Assembly (NCBI GenBank): GCA_937973555.1
Contig: CALJKL010000085.1
Span: 1 to 40,853 of the forward strand
Reading direction: 5' to 3'
Length of the DNA stretch: 40,853 nucleotides
From: an uncultured Flavobacteriales bacterium
GTDB lineage: Bacteria; Bacteroidota; Bacteroidia; Flavobacteriales; Weeksellaceae
The notes under the pieces were generated by a model. That model was not told the DNA's origin and ran no database searches. It was given only the letters and a program-made list of their open reading frames with translations. A program made the position numbers and the translations under genes. Positions 24,301-30,643 of the stretch are shown piece by piece. The first letter of the stretch is position 1. Each line of letters starts with the position of its first letter.

Positions 24301-24454
24301 ATTCATGAGTTTTTGCTCTCAATTCATTGTCAGAAAGCTGCGAGATAGCAGGCTCTGCTTTCTTAATTTTGTCTACTACTTTTTTAATTTCTTTAAGGTC
24401 TTTGGCGTTTTTGTCGCCAAGAAATCCTTTCAGAATTTTATCTAGAAAACTCAT
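21380..24454 (-). CDS. secA: Preprotein translocase ATPase SecA
   Basis: A 1024-residue SecA, the motor that pushes unfolded preproteins through SecYEG. Helicase motif I is [10 protein letters not shown] (Lys198), the DEAD-like motif II is [17 protein letters not shown], and NBD2 has [28 protein letters not shown], seen in pieces as [11 protein letters not shown] and [13 protein letters not shown]. The start [15 protein letters not shown] is the family start. There is a Bacteroidota-type insertion between ~35 and 110 (coiled coil, KEQIKSS) and near 330-460. The C-terminus ends [13 protein letters not shown] without the Cys-rich zinc tail found in E. coli. The gene is followed directly by msrA, with the hairpin described there between them. 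Confidence 0.97.
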   Translation of the reverse strand: [1024 protein letters not shown]

Positions 24455-24461
24455 AATTTTT

Positions 24462-24553
24462 GCTTTCGGCTTTCAGCATATGGCTTTTAGCCTTTTTAAA
24501 TGTTAATTTTTTGAATCAAAAAAAAGTCGATTGTCGAATGCCGACCACCGACC
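24462..24553. repeat. Two degenerate heptamer arrays in the secA upstream spacer
   Basis: At 24462-24496 five units of seven bases follow each other (GCTTTCG, GCTTTCA, GCATATG, GCTTTTA, GCCTTTT). At 24526-24553 four different units follow (GTCGATT, GTCGAAT, GCCGACC, ACCGACC). A 29-base A+T-rich stretch separates them. The 7-base period is clear, though the units are diverged. Confidence 0.55.
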
Positions 24554-24560
24554 GATTTTT

Positions 24561-24782
24561 TTAGTATTCGTCTTCGTTCCAAAGGAAATCCTCGTCCGTT
24601 GGATAATCACTCCATACTTCTTCTATGCTCTCGTATACTTCGCCCTCATCTTCAATCGCCTGAAGGTTTTCTACTACTTCCATTGGCGCTCCAGTTCTGA
24701 TGGCATAATCAATTAATTCTGCTTTCGTCATTGGCCAAGGTGCGTCGCTTAAGTATGATGCTAATTCTAATGTCCAGTACAT
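24561..24782 (-). CDS. DUF2795-type small acidic protein
   Basis: A 73-residue protein with the pattern of DUF2795: YWTLELASYLSDAPWPMTKAEL, seen as LASYLSDAPWPMTKAELIDYA, then a helix pair ending in APMEVVENLQAIEDEGEVY and an acidic tail (PTDEDFLWNEDEY). It is strongly conserved in flavobacteria, but its function is unknown. It lies between an epimerase gene and secA with its own promoter (24799-24826), so it is probably transcribed alone or together with secA. Confidence 0.8.
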   Translation of the reverse strand: MYWTLELASYLSDAPWPMTKAELIDYAIRTGAPMEVVENLQAIEDEGEVYESIEEVWSDYPTDEDFLWNEDEY

Positions 24783-24798
24783 AATTATAAAATTTTTG

Positions 24799-24826
24799 CA
24801 AAAGTATAAAATTAGATAAAAACAAA
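24799..24826 (-). promoter_or_regulatory. Candidate promoter of the DUF2795 gene
   Basis: On the minus strand TTTG (24826-24823), 16 bases of spacer and TACTTTTG (24806-24799) fit the Bacteroidota consensus; the spacer is slightly short. The start codon is 17 bases downstream. Confidence 0.5.
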
Positions 24827-24855
24827 AAGATTTTTATCTCTGATTTTCAATAAAT

Positions 24856-25884
24856 TTAGTTGTTATTTCTCAAAAACCATTCCACAAATTTTTTTATGCC
24901 ATTTTGATATTTGGTTTTTGGATGATAATGGATGAGGTTTTGTGCCTTTTTAATGTCTGCATTTGTTTTTTGCACATCTCCCGGTTGCAAGGGTAGATTT
25001 TTTTTGATGGCAGACTTTCCCAGTTCCTGCTCTATACCACCAAGCATTTCGTTCAGTGTCACCACTTGGTTTTCGCCCAGGTTTAGGGTTTCATACACGT
25101 TATCGTTTTTTTCTACGTGTTGTATAGATTTTACGATGCCGTCTATGATGTCATCTATGTAAGTATAATCTCTCGCAGTAGAACCATCTCCATAAAAAGG
25201 AATTTCCTGATTTTCGGAAATCAGTTTGGTGAATTTATGAATGGCCAAATCCGGTCTTTGTCTTGGGCCAAAAACGGTAAAAAACCTCAGAAAAACCATG
25301 TCAATGTCATAAAGATGATGATAGACGTGGCCCAAAATCTCTGTGCATTTTTTGGTAGCTGCATAAGGCGAAATAGGCTTGTCTACATTGTCGGTTTCAG
25401 AAAAAGGAATCTTCTCATTGTTTCCATAAACGCTTGATGATGAAGCGATTACATTTTTTTTAACCCCAAATTCTTTGCAAAGTTCCCAAAGATGCATGGT
25501 GCCTTTTATGTTCACTTCTTCATAATCCATCGGTCTTTCTATTGAAGGTCTTACGCCGGCTAAAGCGGCAAGATGAATCAGAACGTCTATTTTATGGTTT
25601 TTGAAAATTTGAGTCAAGGATTCTTTATCTCTGATGTCAGCGTAATAAAGGGTGTAATTATTTGATTTAGTGTAGTTTATGAGTTTTTTAATGTCATTCT
25701 CTTTATCTGTGAATTGAAATTCTGAAGGCAAAGAAATAGATTCCAAAGTGTTTTTTACTTTGATTTTATAATCATAAAAATCGTCGAAATTATCCAGATT
25801 GATGACAAAATGTCCATCTTTTAAAAGATGTTCAATAAGATGTGAACCAATAAACCCAGAGCCGCCTGTTACTAAATAATTCAT
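24856..25884 (-). CDS. NAD-dependent sugar-nucleotide epimerase, probably UDP-glucuronate 4-epimerase type
   Basis: A 342-residue extended short-chain dehydrogenase. The NAD-binding motif is VTGGSGFIGSHL (residues 5-16). The active site has SSSSVYG (148-154) and YAATK with Tyr174 and Lys178. The stretch FFTVFGPRQRPDLAIHKFTK is characteristic of the UDP-glucuronate 4-epimerase (LspL/CapI) branch, where FTVYGPxxRPDMA is usual. Such enzymes make UDP-galacturonate for capsule, LPS or exopolysaccharide. No other polysaccharide gene is beside it. Substrate is inferred from the branch motif; a UDP-glucose 4-epimerase role cannot be excluded. Confidence 0.85.
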   Translation of the reverse strand: MNYLVTGGSGFIGSHLIEHLLKDGHFVINLDNFDDFYDYKIKVKNTLESISLPSEFQFTDKENDIKKLINYTKSNNYTLYYADIRDKESLTQIFKNHKIDVLIHLAALAGVRPSIERPMDYEEVNIKGTMHLWELCKEFGVKKNVIASSSSVYGNNEKIPFSETDNVDKPISPYAATKKCTEILGHVYHHLYDIDMVFLRFFTVFGPRQRPDLAIHKFTKLISENQEIPFYGDGSTARDYTYIDDIIDGIVKSIQHVEKNDNVYETLNLGENQVVTLNEMLGGIEQELGKSAIKKNLPLQPGDVQKTNADIKKAQNLIHYHPKTKYQNGIKKFVEWFLRNNN

Positions 25885-26035
25885 TTGCGTTTTAAGTATG
25901 CTTTTTTAATGTTACACAAATTTACATGAAATTTTTTAAAAATTTTATTTGAATTCGCCTCAATCCTTGAAAGAAAAATAATGGATGAGAAGGTCAATAA
26001 AAAATGTTTTCCTATTTTTACTGAAAATTACATTC

Positions 26036-26830
26036 ATGCAGTTTAAAGGTCAAATTCTGAAAATGTTTTCCGTTTTGGGCACTCCCATCCAGTATTATCT
26101 CAATCTATCCGGAGATTTGCTCAATATGAACCAGCTTTTTGGAAAAAATTTTAAAATCAGACATTCGGGATATGAATGCGTCAACTGCGGCAAAGACGAA
26201 AAACTATACCGAATGGGCTTCTGCAAAAAATGCTTCTTTGAAAGTCCTTATGCCAGCGATACCATTCTGAAGCCGGAACTTTCTACAGCTCATCTTGGCA
26301 TAGCAGAAAGAGACCTTGAGGTAGAAAAAGAAATCCAATTGCAACCACACATAGTGTATTTGGCTTATACGGGTGATGTGAAAGTAGGGGTAACGCGTGA
26401 ATCCCAAGTGCCTACCAGATGGATAGACCAGGGAGCTACCTTTGCCATCCCAATTGCCAAAACCACCAATAGATATGAAGCCGGAGTGATAGAAGTAGAA
26501 CTCAAAAAGCATCTTGCCGATAAAACCAATTGGAGAAAAATGTTGCAGGATACATTGGAAGATGATTTGGATCTCATTGCATTTAGAAACCAAATAGCAG
26601 ACCTTTTTCCTAAAGAAAGCAAGCAATTTGCCATTGATGAAAAAGAGGTTTGGAAAATTGACTTCCCTTATGAAGCCCCAGATAAGATTAATTCTTTCAC
26701 TTTAGAATCGAAGCCAGAATTTGAGGGTATTTTGAAAGGCATTAAAGGGCAGTATCTCCATTTTGAAGGAGGTAATTTTATCAACATAAGAGCGCATGAA
26801 GGATACGTTGTAGATCTACATCTTTATTAA
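26036..26830 (+). CDS. DUF2797 protein: zinc ribbon plus GIY-YIG-like domain
   Basis: The frame is open from 25985, but MQFKGQILKMF at 26036 fits the family start better, giving 264 residues. An N-terminal part (QILKMFSVLGTPIQYYL) precedes a zinc-ribbon-like CVNC-x11-CKKC motif (near residues 47-65). After that, PHIVYLAYTGDVKVGVTRESQ resembles the first strands of GIY-YIG nucleases, followed by a conserved Arg-Trp (TRWIDQGA), Glu (RYEAGVIEVELKKHL) and Asn (DKTNWRKML) at about the right distances. The C-terminal ~90 residues are beta-rich (GILKGIKGQYLHFEGG). DUF2797 is conserved in flavobacteria but not characterised as far as I know. A bidirectional terminator follows. Confidence 0.8.
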   Translation: MQFKGQILKMFSVLGTPIQYYLNLSGDLLNMNQLFGKNFKIRHSGYECVNCGKDEKLYRMGFCKKCFFESPYASDTILKPELSTAHLGIAERDLEVEKEIQLQPHIVYLAYTGDVKVGVTRESQVPTRWIDQGATFAIPIAKTTNRYEAGVIEVELKKHLADKTNWRKMLQDTLEDDLDLIAFRNQIADLFPKESKQFAIDEKEVWKIDFPYEAPDKINSFTLESKPEFEGILKGIKGQYLHFEGGNFINIRAHEGYVVDLHLY

Positions 26831-26835
26831 AAATA

Positions 26836-26877
26836 AATATTAAAAAGAGAAGCGATAAAGCTTCTCTTTTTAATATT
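26836..26877. terminator. Bidirectional terminator between DUF2797 and the convergent small gene
   Basis: A perfect 18-bp stem (26836-26853 with 26860-26877) and a 6-base loop, with A-runs and T-runs on both arms, should stop transcription from both sides. The stop codon of the minus-strand gene (26872-26870) lies inside the stem. Confidence 0.9.
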
Positions 26878-27205
26878 CACCAGTTTCTTTAATCGGAATT
26901 TCTTTCAAAAATTTTATAAATTCTTCTTCTATATTGGTTTGGGCACCATATGCATCTAACAAAAAAGATTTTGTGCCGCGCATGTCTCTAATGATATATA
27001 GAATTGCATTGTCATCAGGGTTGCTGTCTCCTTCAAATCTATAAATTTTTATGATTTCTAATTCTTTTGGGTCTCTATAAAAAACATCAGTGTTTTCAAT
27101 AAAAAACATGTTGTCTTCATTCATTTTCAATTCATTTTCAATTCCTCGCTCACGCAATTTATTAAGTATCTGACTTACAGTGAGCATTTTATCGTTTCCT
27201 TTCAT
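26870..27205 (-). CDS. Small conserved Bacteroidota protein, often mislabelled phosphoribosylpyrophosphate synthetase
   Basis: A 111-residue protein. The conserved core is visible: TVSQILNKLRERGIENEL, then FYRDPKELEIIKIYRFEG, SNPDDNAILYIIRDM and SFLLDAYGAQTN. Small proteins with FEGxSNPDDxxILYxI and LVDAYG are common in Bacteroidota and are frequently annotated as phosphoribosylpyrophosphate synthetase. It is only a third of the length of that enzyme and has none of its PRPP-binding motifs, so the name should not be trusted. It has no signal peptide. A second Met at position 7 is an alternative start. Function is unknown. Confidence 0.75.
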   Translation of the reverse strand: MKGNDKMLTVSQILNKLRERGIENELKMNEDNMFFIENTDVFYRDPKELEIIKIYRFEGDSNPDDNAILYIIRDMRGTKSFLLDAYGAQTNIEEEFIKFLKEIPIKETGEY

Positions 27206-27290
27206 AATAAAATTGTTTAGGATTAAATAAATTCTGATTGTAATTAAATAGCAATAATAAAGCCATACATTTTTCTGAGAAGGTTTATAT

Positions 27291-27327
27291 ATACAAATAA
27301 AAAACCGTCTCAGTAATGAGACGGTTT
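27291..27327 (-). terminator. Terminator of the rplU-rpmA operon
   Basis: A perfect 11-bp stem, AAACCGTCTCA/TGAGACGGTTT (27302-27312, 27317-27327), with a GTAA loop is followed on the minus strand by TTTTATTTG. It is 22 bases after the rpmA stop codon. Confidence 0.9.
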
Positions 27328-27349
27328 CAAATTTTTTATAACGCTACTA

Positions 27350-27607
27350 TTATGCGTTTGGTTCTATAGATACGAAAGATCTATTATTTGCTTTCTTTCT
27401 GAAAACTACTTTACCATCTACTAGCGCGTGCAAAGTATGGTCTTTACCCATTCCCACGTTTTCACCTGGGTGGTGTTGTGTACCTCTTTGTCTTACGATG
27501 ATGTTTCCGGCAATAGCTTCTTGACCACCAAAAATCTTCACGCCTAATCTTTTAGAGTGAGATTCTCTACCGTTTTTGGAACTACCAACTCCTTTCTTGT
27601 GTGCCAT
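27350..27607 (-). CDS. rpmA: 50S ribosomal protein L27
   Basis: An 85-residue L27 of normal length with the family start MAHKKGVGSSKNGRES and the core LGVKIFGGQEAIAGNIIVRQ (20 residues), then GTQHHPGENVGMGKDHTLHA. L27 reaches towards the peptidyl-transferase centre of the large subunit through its N-terminus. No N-terminal extension that would need cleavage, as in Firmicutes, is present. It is 31 bases downstream of rplU, the usual operon partner. Confidence 0.98.
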   Translation of the reverse strand: MAHKKGVGSSKNGRESHSKRLGVKIFGGQEAIAGNIIVRQRGTQHHPGENVGMGKDHTLHALVDGKVVFRKKANNRSFVSIEPNA

Positions 27608-27638
27608 TTTATTTAAAAATTTTTATCGTAAATTAATA

Positions 27639-28076
27639 CTATTTTTCAGTTTTCTTAGCGGCTGGCTTTTTAGCAGCAGCAGGTTTTTTAGCAGCAGCAG
27701 GTTTCTCAGCTACCACTTCTTCTGTTGTTTCTTTTTTAGCAGCAGCTTTTTTAGCTTTAGGAGCTTCAGCACCACCAATAGAAACAATCTGAATTTGGGT
27801 TAATTGTTGTCTGTGACCATTTTTCTTAGCATAACCTTTTCTTCTTTTCTTTTTGAAAACGATTACTTTATCAGCCTGAACATGATCCAGAATTTCCGCT
27901 TGTACAGCGACACCACTTACAGCCGGGGCACCTACAGTTACAGTTCCGTCTACAGTAAGAAGAACTTTATCAAAAGAAACTTTGTCTCCTTTTTCTCCTT
28001 TTAAACGGTTAACAAACAACTTTTGGTTTTGCTCAACTTTATATTGAAGCCCTGCTATCTCTACGATTGCAAACAT
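27639..28076 (-). CDS. rplU: 50S ribosomal protein L21 with long Ala/Lys/Pro-rich tail
   Basis: A 145-residue L21. Residues 1-~103 are the normal protein, with MFAIVEIAGLQYKVEQNQ, DKVSFDKVLL and VIVFKKKRRKGYAKKNGHRQ (20 residues), then LTQIQIVSIGG. L21 binds 23S rRNA. Another ~40 residues follow, made of AAAKKP-type repeats with an acidic insert (KKETTEEVVAEKP). Most L21 proteins stop near 103. The tail is low-complexity and probably disordered; similar extensions occur in flavobacterial ribosomal proteins. A -7 element (TATTTTTG, 28115-28108) lies 31 bases upstream. Confidence 0.97.
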   Translation of the reverse strand: MFAIVEIAGLQYKVEQNQKLFVNRLKGEKGDKVSFDKVLLTVDGTVTVGAPAVSGVAVQAEILDHVQADKVIVFKKKRRKGYAKKNGHRQQLTQIQIVSIGGAEAPKAKKAAAKKETTEEVVAEKPAAAKKPAAAKKPAAKKTEK

Positions 28077-28107
28077 TGTTTATATATTTTTTAGTTAATT
28101 CGAGGTG

Positions 28108-28115
28108 CAAAAATA
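28108..28115 (-). promoter_or_regulatory. Candidate -7 element of rplU-rpmA (TATTTTTG)
   Basis: The octamer on the minus strand fits TAnnTTTG and is 31 bases before the rplU ATG. No clear TTG lies at -33. Confidence 0.5.
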
Positions 28116-28174
28116 AGAAAAAAAATTAAGTTATCCACATTAATGCTCAAATTTTTTATTTCGAACGAAAATTG

Positions 28175-28182
28175 TACCTTTG
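28175..28182 (+). promoter_or_regulatory. Candidate -7 element of the acyltransferase gene (TACCTTTG)
   Basis: A perfect TAnnTTTG match 16 bases before the ATG. TTT at 28153-28155 sits 19 bases upstream, where a -33 TTG is expected, as a partial match. Confidence 0.55.
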
Positions 28183-28198
28183 AAAGAGATAATAAACT

Positions 28199-29314
28199 AT
28201 GATGAAACGCGACCTCTACATTGATTTTGCCAAAGGCTTGGCCACCCTTTCCATAATATTTATCCATACCGCATTTTGGAGTGGGCAATTGTATCTTCCC
28301 ACGGAAGTGAGAACCTTAAGTTTACTGGTAGATGTGCCCGTATTTTTTGCATTGAGTGGACTCACTTCAGGTAATAATGTAGAAAAAACCTTGTATCGTC
28401 TTCTAAAACTTCAAGTGACGTATATGATATTCGTGACTTTTTTATTTCTCTTGGATGGCTTGATGAAGTTTGGAATCTTTAATATTCTGGGTAAAGAAGG
28501 CATGAATTCTTATTACAGTGTTTTCGGAACCAAATACGGAATCCCAAGTGTAAACTCTGCTTTCAATTGGGATGTTTTGGGCAATTGGTGGTTGCACAGT
28601 TATAGCAATTGCGATAGTTTTCCGGTGGTAATGGGCAGCTTCTGGTATCTGAAGGTTTACTACATAATAACCATTTTAGGAGTATTGGCCTTAAAATTTT
28701 TTCCAAAACACCTGAAGTGGCTTATCGGCATCTGCATCGCATTAACACTGTATTTCAACATAGGAAATGATGTGGTTAAAAACTACGCACCTTATTATCC
28801 TTCCGGTCAGGTAGGCTATGTTGCCTATTATTTGGCGGTTTTTTTAATAGCCCATCTTCTGAAGGGTGAAAGGATTAAAAACATAGTGGTTCCTGCACTA
28901 TATGCTTTGGTAGCCGTTTCACTTATTGTACTGTTCTGGTACTTTGGAAGTGATATTTTCTACAAAATCAACAAACAGAAATTCCCGCCAAAACTTCCAT
29001 ACATTACTTGGTCTTTGCTTTCATTAACCACCATCTTTGTGTTGTATAACCGATTGAAAATCACCAAAGACAATTTCATCAACTATATAGGTAAAAATGC
29101 CATCTTCTATTATTTTGCCCAAGGGATGAGTTCTTCTATCGTGTATTTCATCATTGCTGCCCTTAAGGAAAGCGTAAACACCTGGGTGCTGATGGTAACC
29201 ATCTATATCTTAAATGTGATTTTGGCCATTTTGATTGCAGAATTACTTAAGAAAATAGACGAATATGGCTGGAAAATTTTAGAGTTTTTGAGATTGAAAA
29301 CCGCCTCAAATTAA
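28199..29314 (+). CDS. Integral membrane acyltransferase (acyltransferase family 3)
   Basis: A 371-residue protein with about ten predicted membrane helices. The N-terminus carries the family signature: MKRDLYIDFAKGLATLSIIFIHTAFW has the conserved Asp-x-x-Lys-Gly region and the His of IFIHTAFW (here split as YIDFAKGLATLSI and IFIHTAFW). Later segments include MGSFWYLKVYYIITILGVLAL, seen as GSFWYLKVYYII, and IGKNAIFYYFAQGMSS. Family 3 enzymes transfer acetyl or other acyl groups to extracellular or periplasmic polysaccharides, LPS or peptidoglycan. It begins a cluster with the gene at 29319, only 4 bases downstream. The acceptor is not evident. Confidence 0.85.
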   Translation: MMKRDLYIDFAKGLATLSIIFIHTAFWSGQLYLPTEVRTLSLLVDVPVFFALSGLTSGNNVEKTLYRLLKLQVTYMIFVTFLFLLDGLMKFGIFNILGKEGMNSYYSVFGTKYGIPSVNSAFNWDVLGNWWLHSYSNCDSFPVVMGSFWYLKVYYIITILGVLALKFFPKHLKWLIGICIALTLYFNIGNDVVKNYAPYYPSGQVGYVAYYLAVFLIAHLLKGERIKNIVVPALYALVAVSLIVLFWYFGSDIFYKINKQKFPPKLPYITWSLLSLTTIFVLYNRLKITKDNFINYIGKNAIFYYFAQGMSSSIVYFIIAALKESVNTWVLMVTIYILNVILAILIAELLKKIDEYGWKILEFLRLKTASN

Positions 29315-29318
29315 TGTT

Positions 29319-30035
29319 ATGAAAAAATATTTCATCTTTATTTTGTTTCCTTTTTTAATGAAAGCACAAGAAACGGTGTTTTCTTTTAAGGAAAGAATCG
29401 CAAATAAATCCGAAACTTTTGACAAGTTAAAATTTATAAAAAGTAATGTTTTTTATGAGGATGAAAATTATAAAGTGAGAAAAACATGCAGTGGAGAGTG
29501 GGGAGGGACTGTTTATTTTGAAAATAAAAAAACCAATAAAGAAACTGCGGCCTCTGCTACGTGTGTAATAAATGTAAATAGGATTGATGAGGAGTATTTT
29601 GTAACGAGTTCCTTAACTCATATGAGTGGGAGTACAGAAATAATTGAGATTGATAATCCTGCCGAACTAGATGTTTTTAAATTGCCAAAACCAAAAAGTT
29701 TTTATAATGGCAAGGGCATATATTCAGTTAAAGATGTAGAATCTAAGTCTAAAAAAGGAACAAAAAAATTGCTGGATAGCATCGGAATTATTGCCCTTGC
29801 TTCTTTTGTTTGGAAAAATAATTTGTATCACCTATATACAGATACCTCAAATGTTTATTTGGCTACAATTGAAAATAAAAAATTCAAAAATATTTTAAAA
29901 GTTTATGATAAAGGTATTTTTGGACTCACTCAATATAAAACAAAGGACAGTCATTTAATCCTTTATTTTAAAGAAGAGGAAGAAGGATACTTTGATATTC
30001 AAGAAAATGAAATAATTTTGACAAAATTTAAGTAA
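29319..30035 (+). CDS. Exported protein of unknown function
   Basis: A 238-residue protein with a signal peptide (MKKYFIFILFPFLMKAQ). I do not recognise a family. The mature part is basic and beta-rich: YKVRKTCSGEWGGTVYFENK (20 residues), ATCVINVNRIDEEYFVTSSL, HMSGSTEIIEID, then a region that looks like a degenerate propeller or a lipocalin-like fold (LASFVWKNNLYHLYTDTSN, VYLATIENKKFKNILKVYDK). Two Cys residues in the N-terminal half could form a disulfide. Coding appears real: the start lies 4 bases after the acyltransferase stop and the stop lies 2 bases before miaE, so all three are probably co-transcribed. Confidence 0.7.
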   Translation: MKKYFIFILFPFLMKAQETVFSFKERIANKSETFDKLKFIKSNVFYEDENYKVRKTCSGEWGGTVYFENKKTNKETAASATCVINVNRIDEEYFVTSSLTHMSGSTEIIEIDNPAELDVFKLPKPKSFYNGKGIYSVKDVESKSKKGTKKLLDSIGIIALASFVWKNNLYHLYTDTSNVYLATIENKKFKNILKVYDKGIFGLTQYKTKDSHLILYFKEEEEGYFDIQENEIILTKFK

Positions 30036-30037
30036 AA

Positions 30038-30616
30038 ATGTTCAAATTAAAATTACCGACAGACCCCCGCTGGGCCAACATAGCAGAAGGAAACCTAGAA
30101 GAAATCTTAACAGACCACGCTTGGTGTGAGCAAAAAGCCGCCACCAATGCTATAGGTCTTATCACTATGATTCCTGAGCATACAGAAATTGTAACCGAAC
30201 TTTTAGCGATTGCACAAGAAGAAATGGACCATTTCGATCAAGTGCATGAAATCATCAAAAAAAGAGGCTATGTTTTGGGTAGAACCAGAAAAGATGATTA
30301 CGTAAATCAACTTTTCAAATTTATCATTCAGGGAAGTAGAGAAGATTTAATTATTGACAAAATGCTTTTTGCGGCCATGATAGAAGCCAGAAGTTGTGAA
30401 CGTTTTAAAGTTTTGACGGAGAATATAAAAGACGAAGAACTGAAAGAATTTTACAAAGAACTGATGATTTCTGAAGCCAATCACTATACCACCTTCATTG
30501 GTTTTGCCAGACAATTGGGCAATCCTGAAAAGGTAAATAAGCGCTGGGAAGAATGGCTGGAATACGAAGGAGAAATCATAAAGTCTTACGGTAAAAAGGA
30601 GACGGTGCACGGATAG
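30038..30616 (+). CDS. miaE: tRNA-(ms2io6A)-hydroxylase
   Basis: A 192-residue ferritin-like di-iron protein. It hydroxylates the isopentenyl chain of 2-methylthio-N6-isopentenyladenosine at tRNA position 37. The iron ligands sit in helices visible as LTDHAWCEQKAA, LAIAQEEMDHFDQVHEII (ExxxDH), MIEARSCERF and LMISEANHYTTFIGFAR (ExxxY/H). The start FKLKLPTDPRWANIAEGNLE (20 residues after Met) matches the MiaE family. It is the last gene of the acyltransferase cluster, though no functional link with the upstream genes is apparent. Confidence 0.92.
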   Translation: MFKLKLPTDPRWANIAEGNLEEILTDHAWCEQKAATNAIGLITMIPEHTEIVTELLAIAQEEMDHFDQVHEIIKKRGYVLGRTRKDDYVNQLFKFIIQGSREDLIIDKMLFAAMIEARSCERFKVLTENIKDEELKEFYKELMISEANHYTTFIGFARQLGNPEKVNKRWEEWLEYEGEIIKSYGKKETVHG

Positions 30617-30643
30617 TCTTCTAGAAATTAGAAAAAAGTACAA

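Noticed and set aside
21458..24445. Many open frames opposite secA (for example 21458-21766, 23735-24229)
   Set aside because: They are shadows of a long, highly conserved gene; their products lack family features and have the composition of reverse-complement coding DNA.
26870..27205. Phosphoribosylpyrophosphate synthetase
   Set aside because: Far too short and without PRPP or ATP-binding motifs, although similar proteins carry this name.
28091..28288. 65-codon minus-strand frame upstream of rplU
   Set aside because: It overlaps the rplU and acyltransferase promoters and the start of the acyltransferase gene; no family resemblance.
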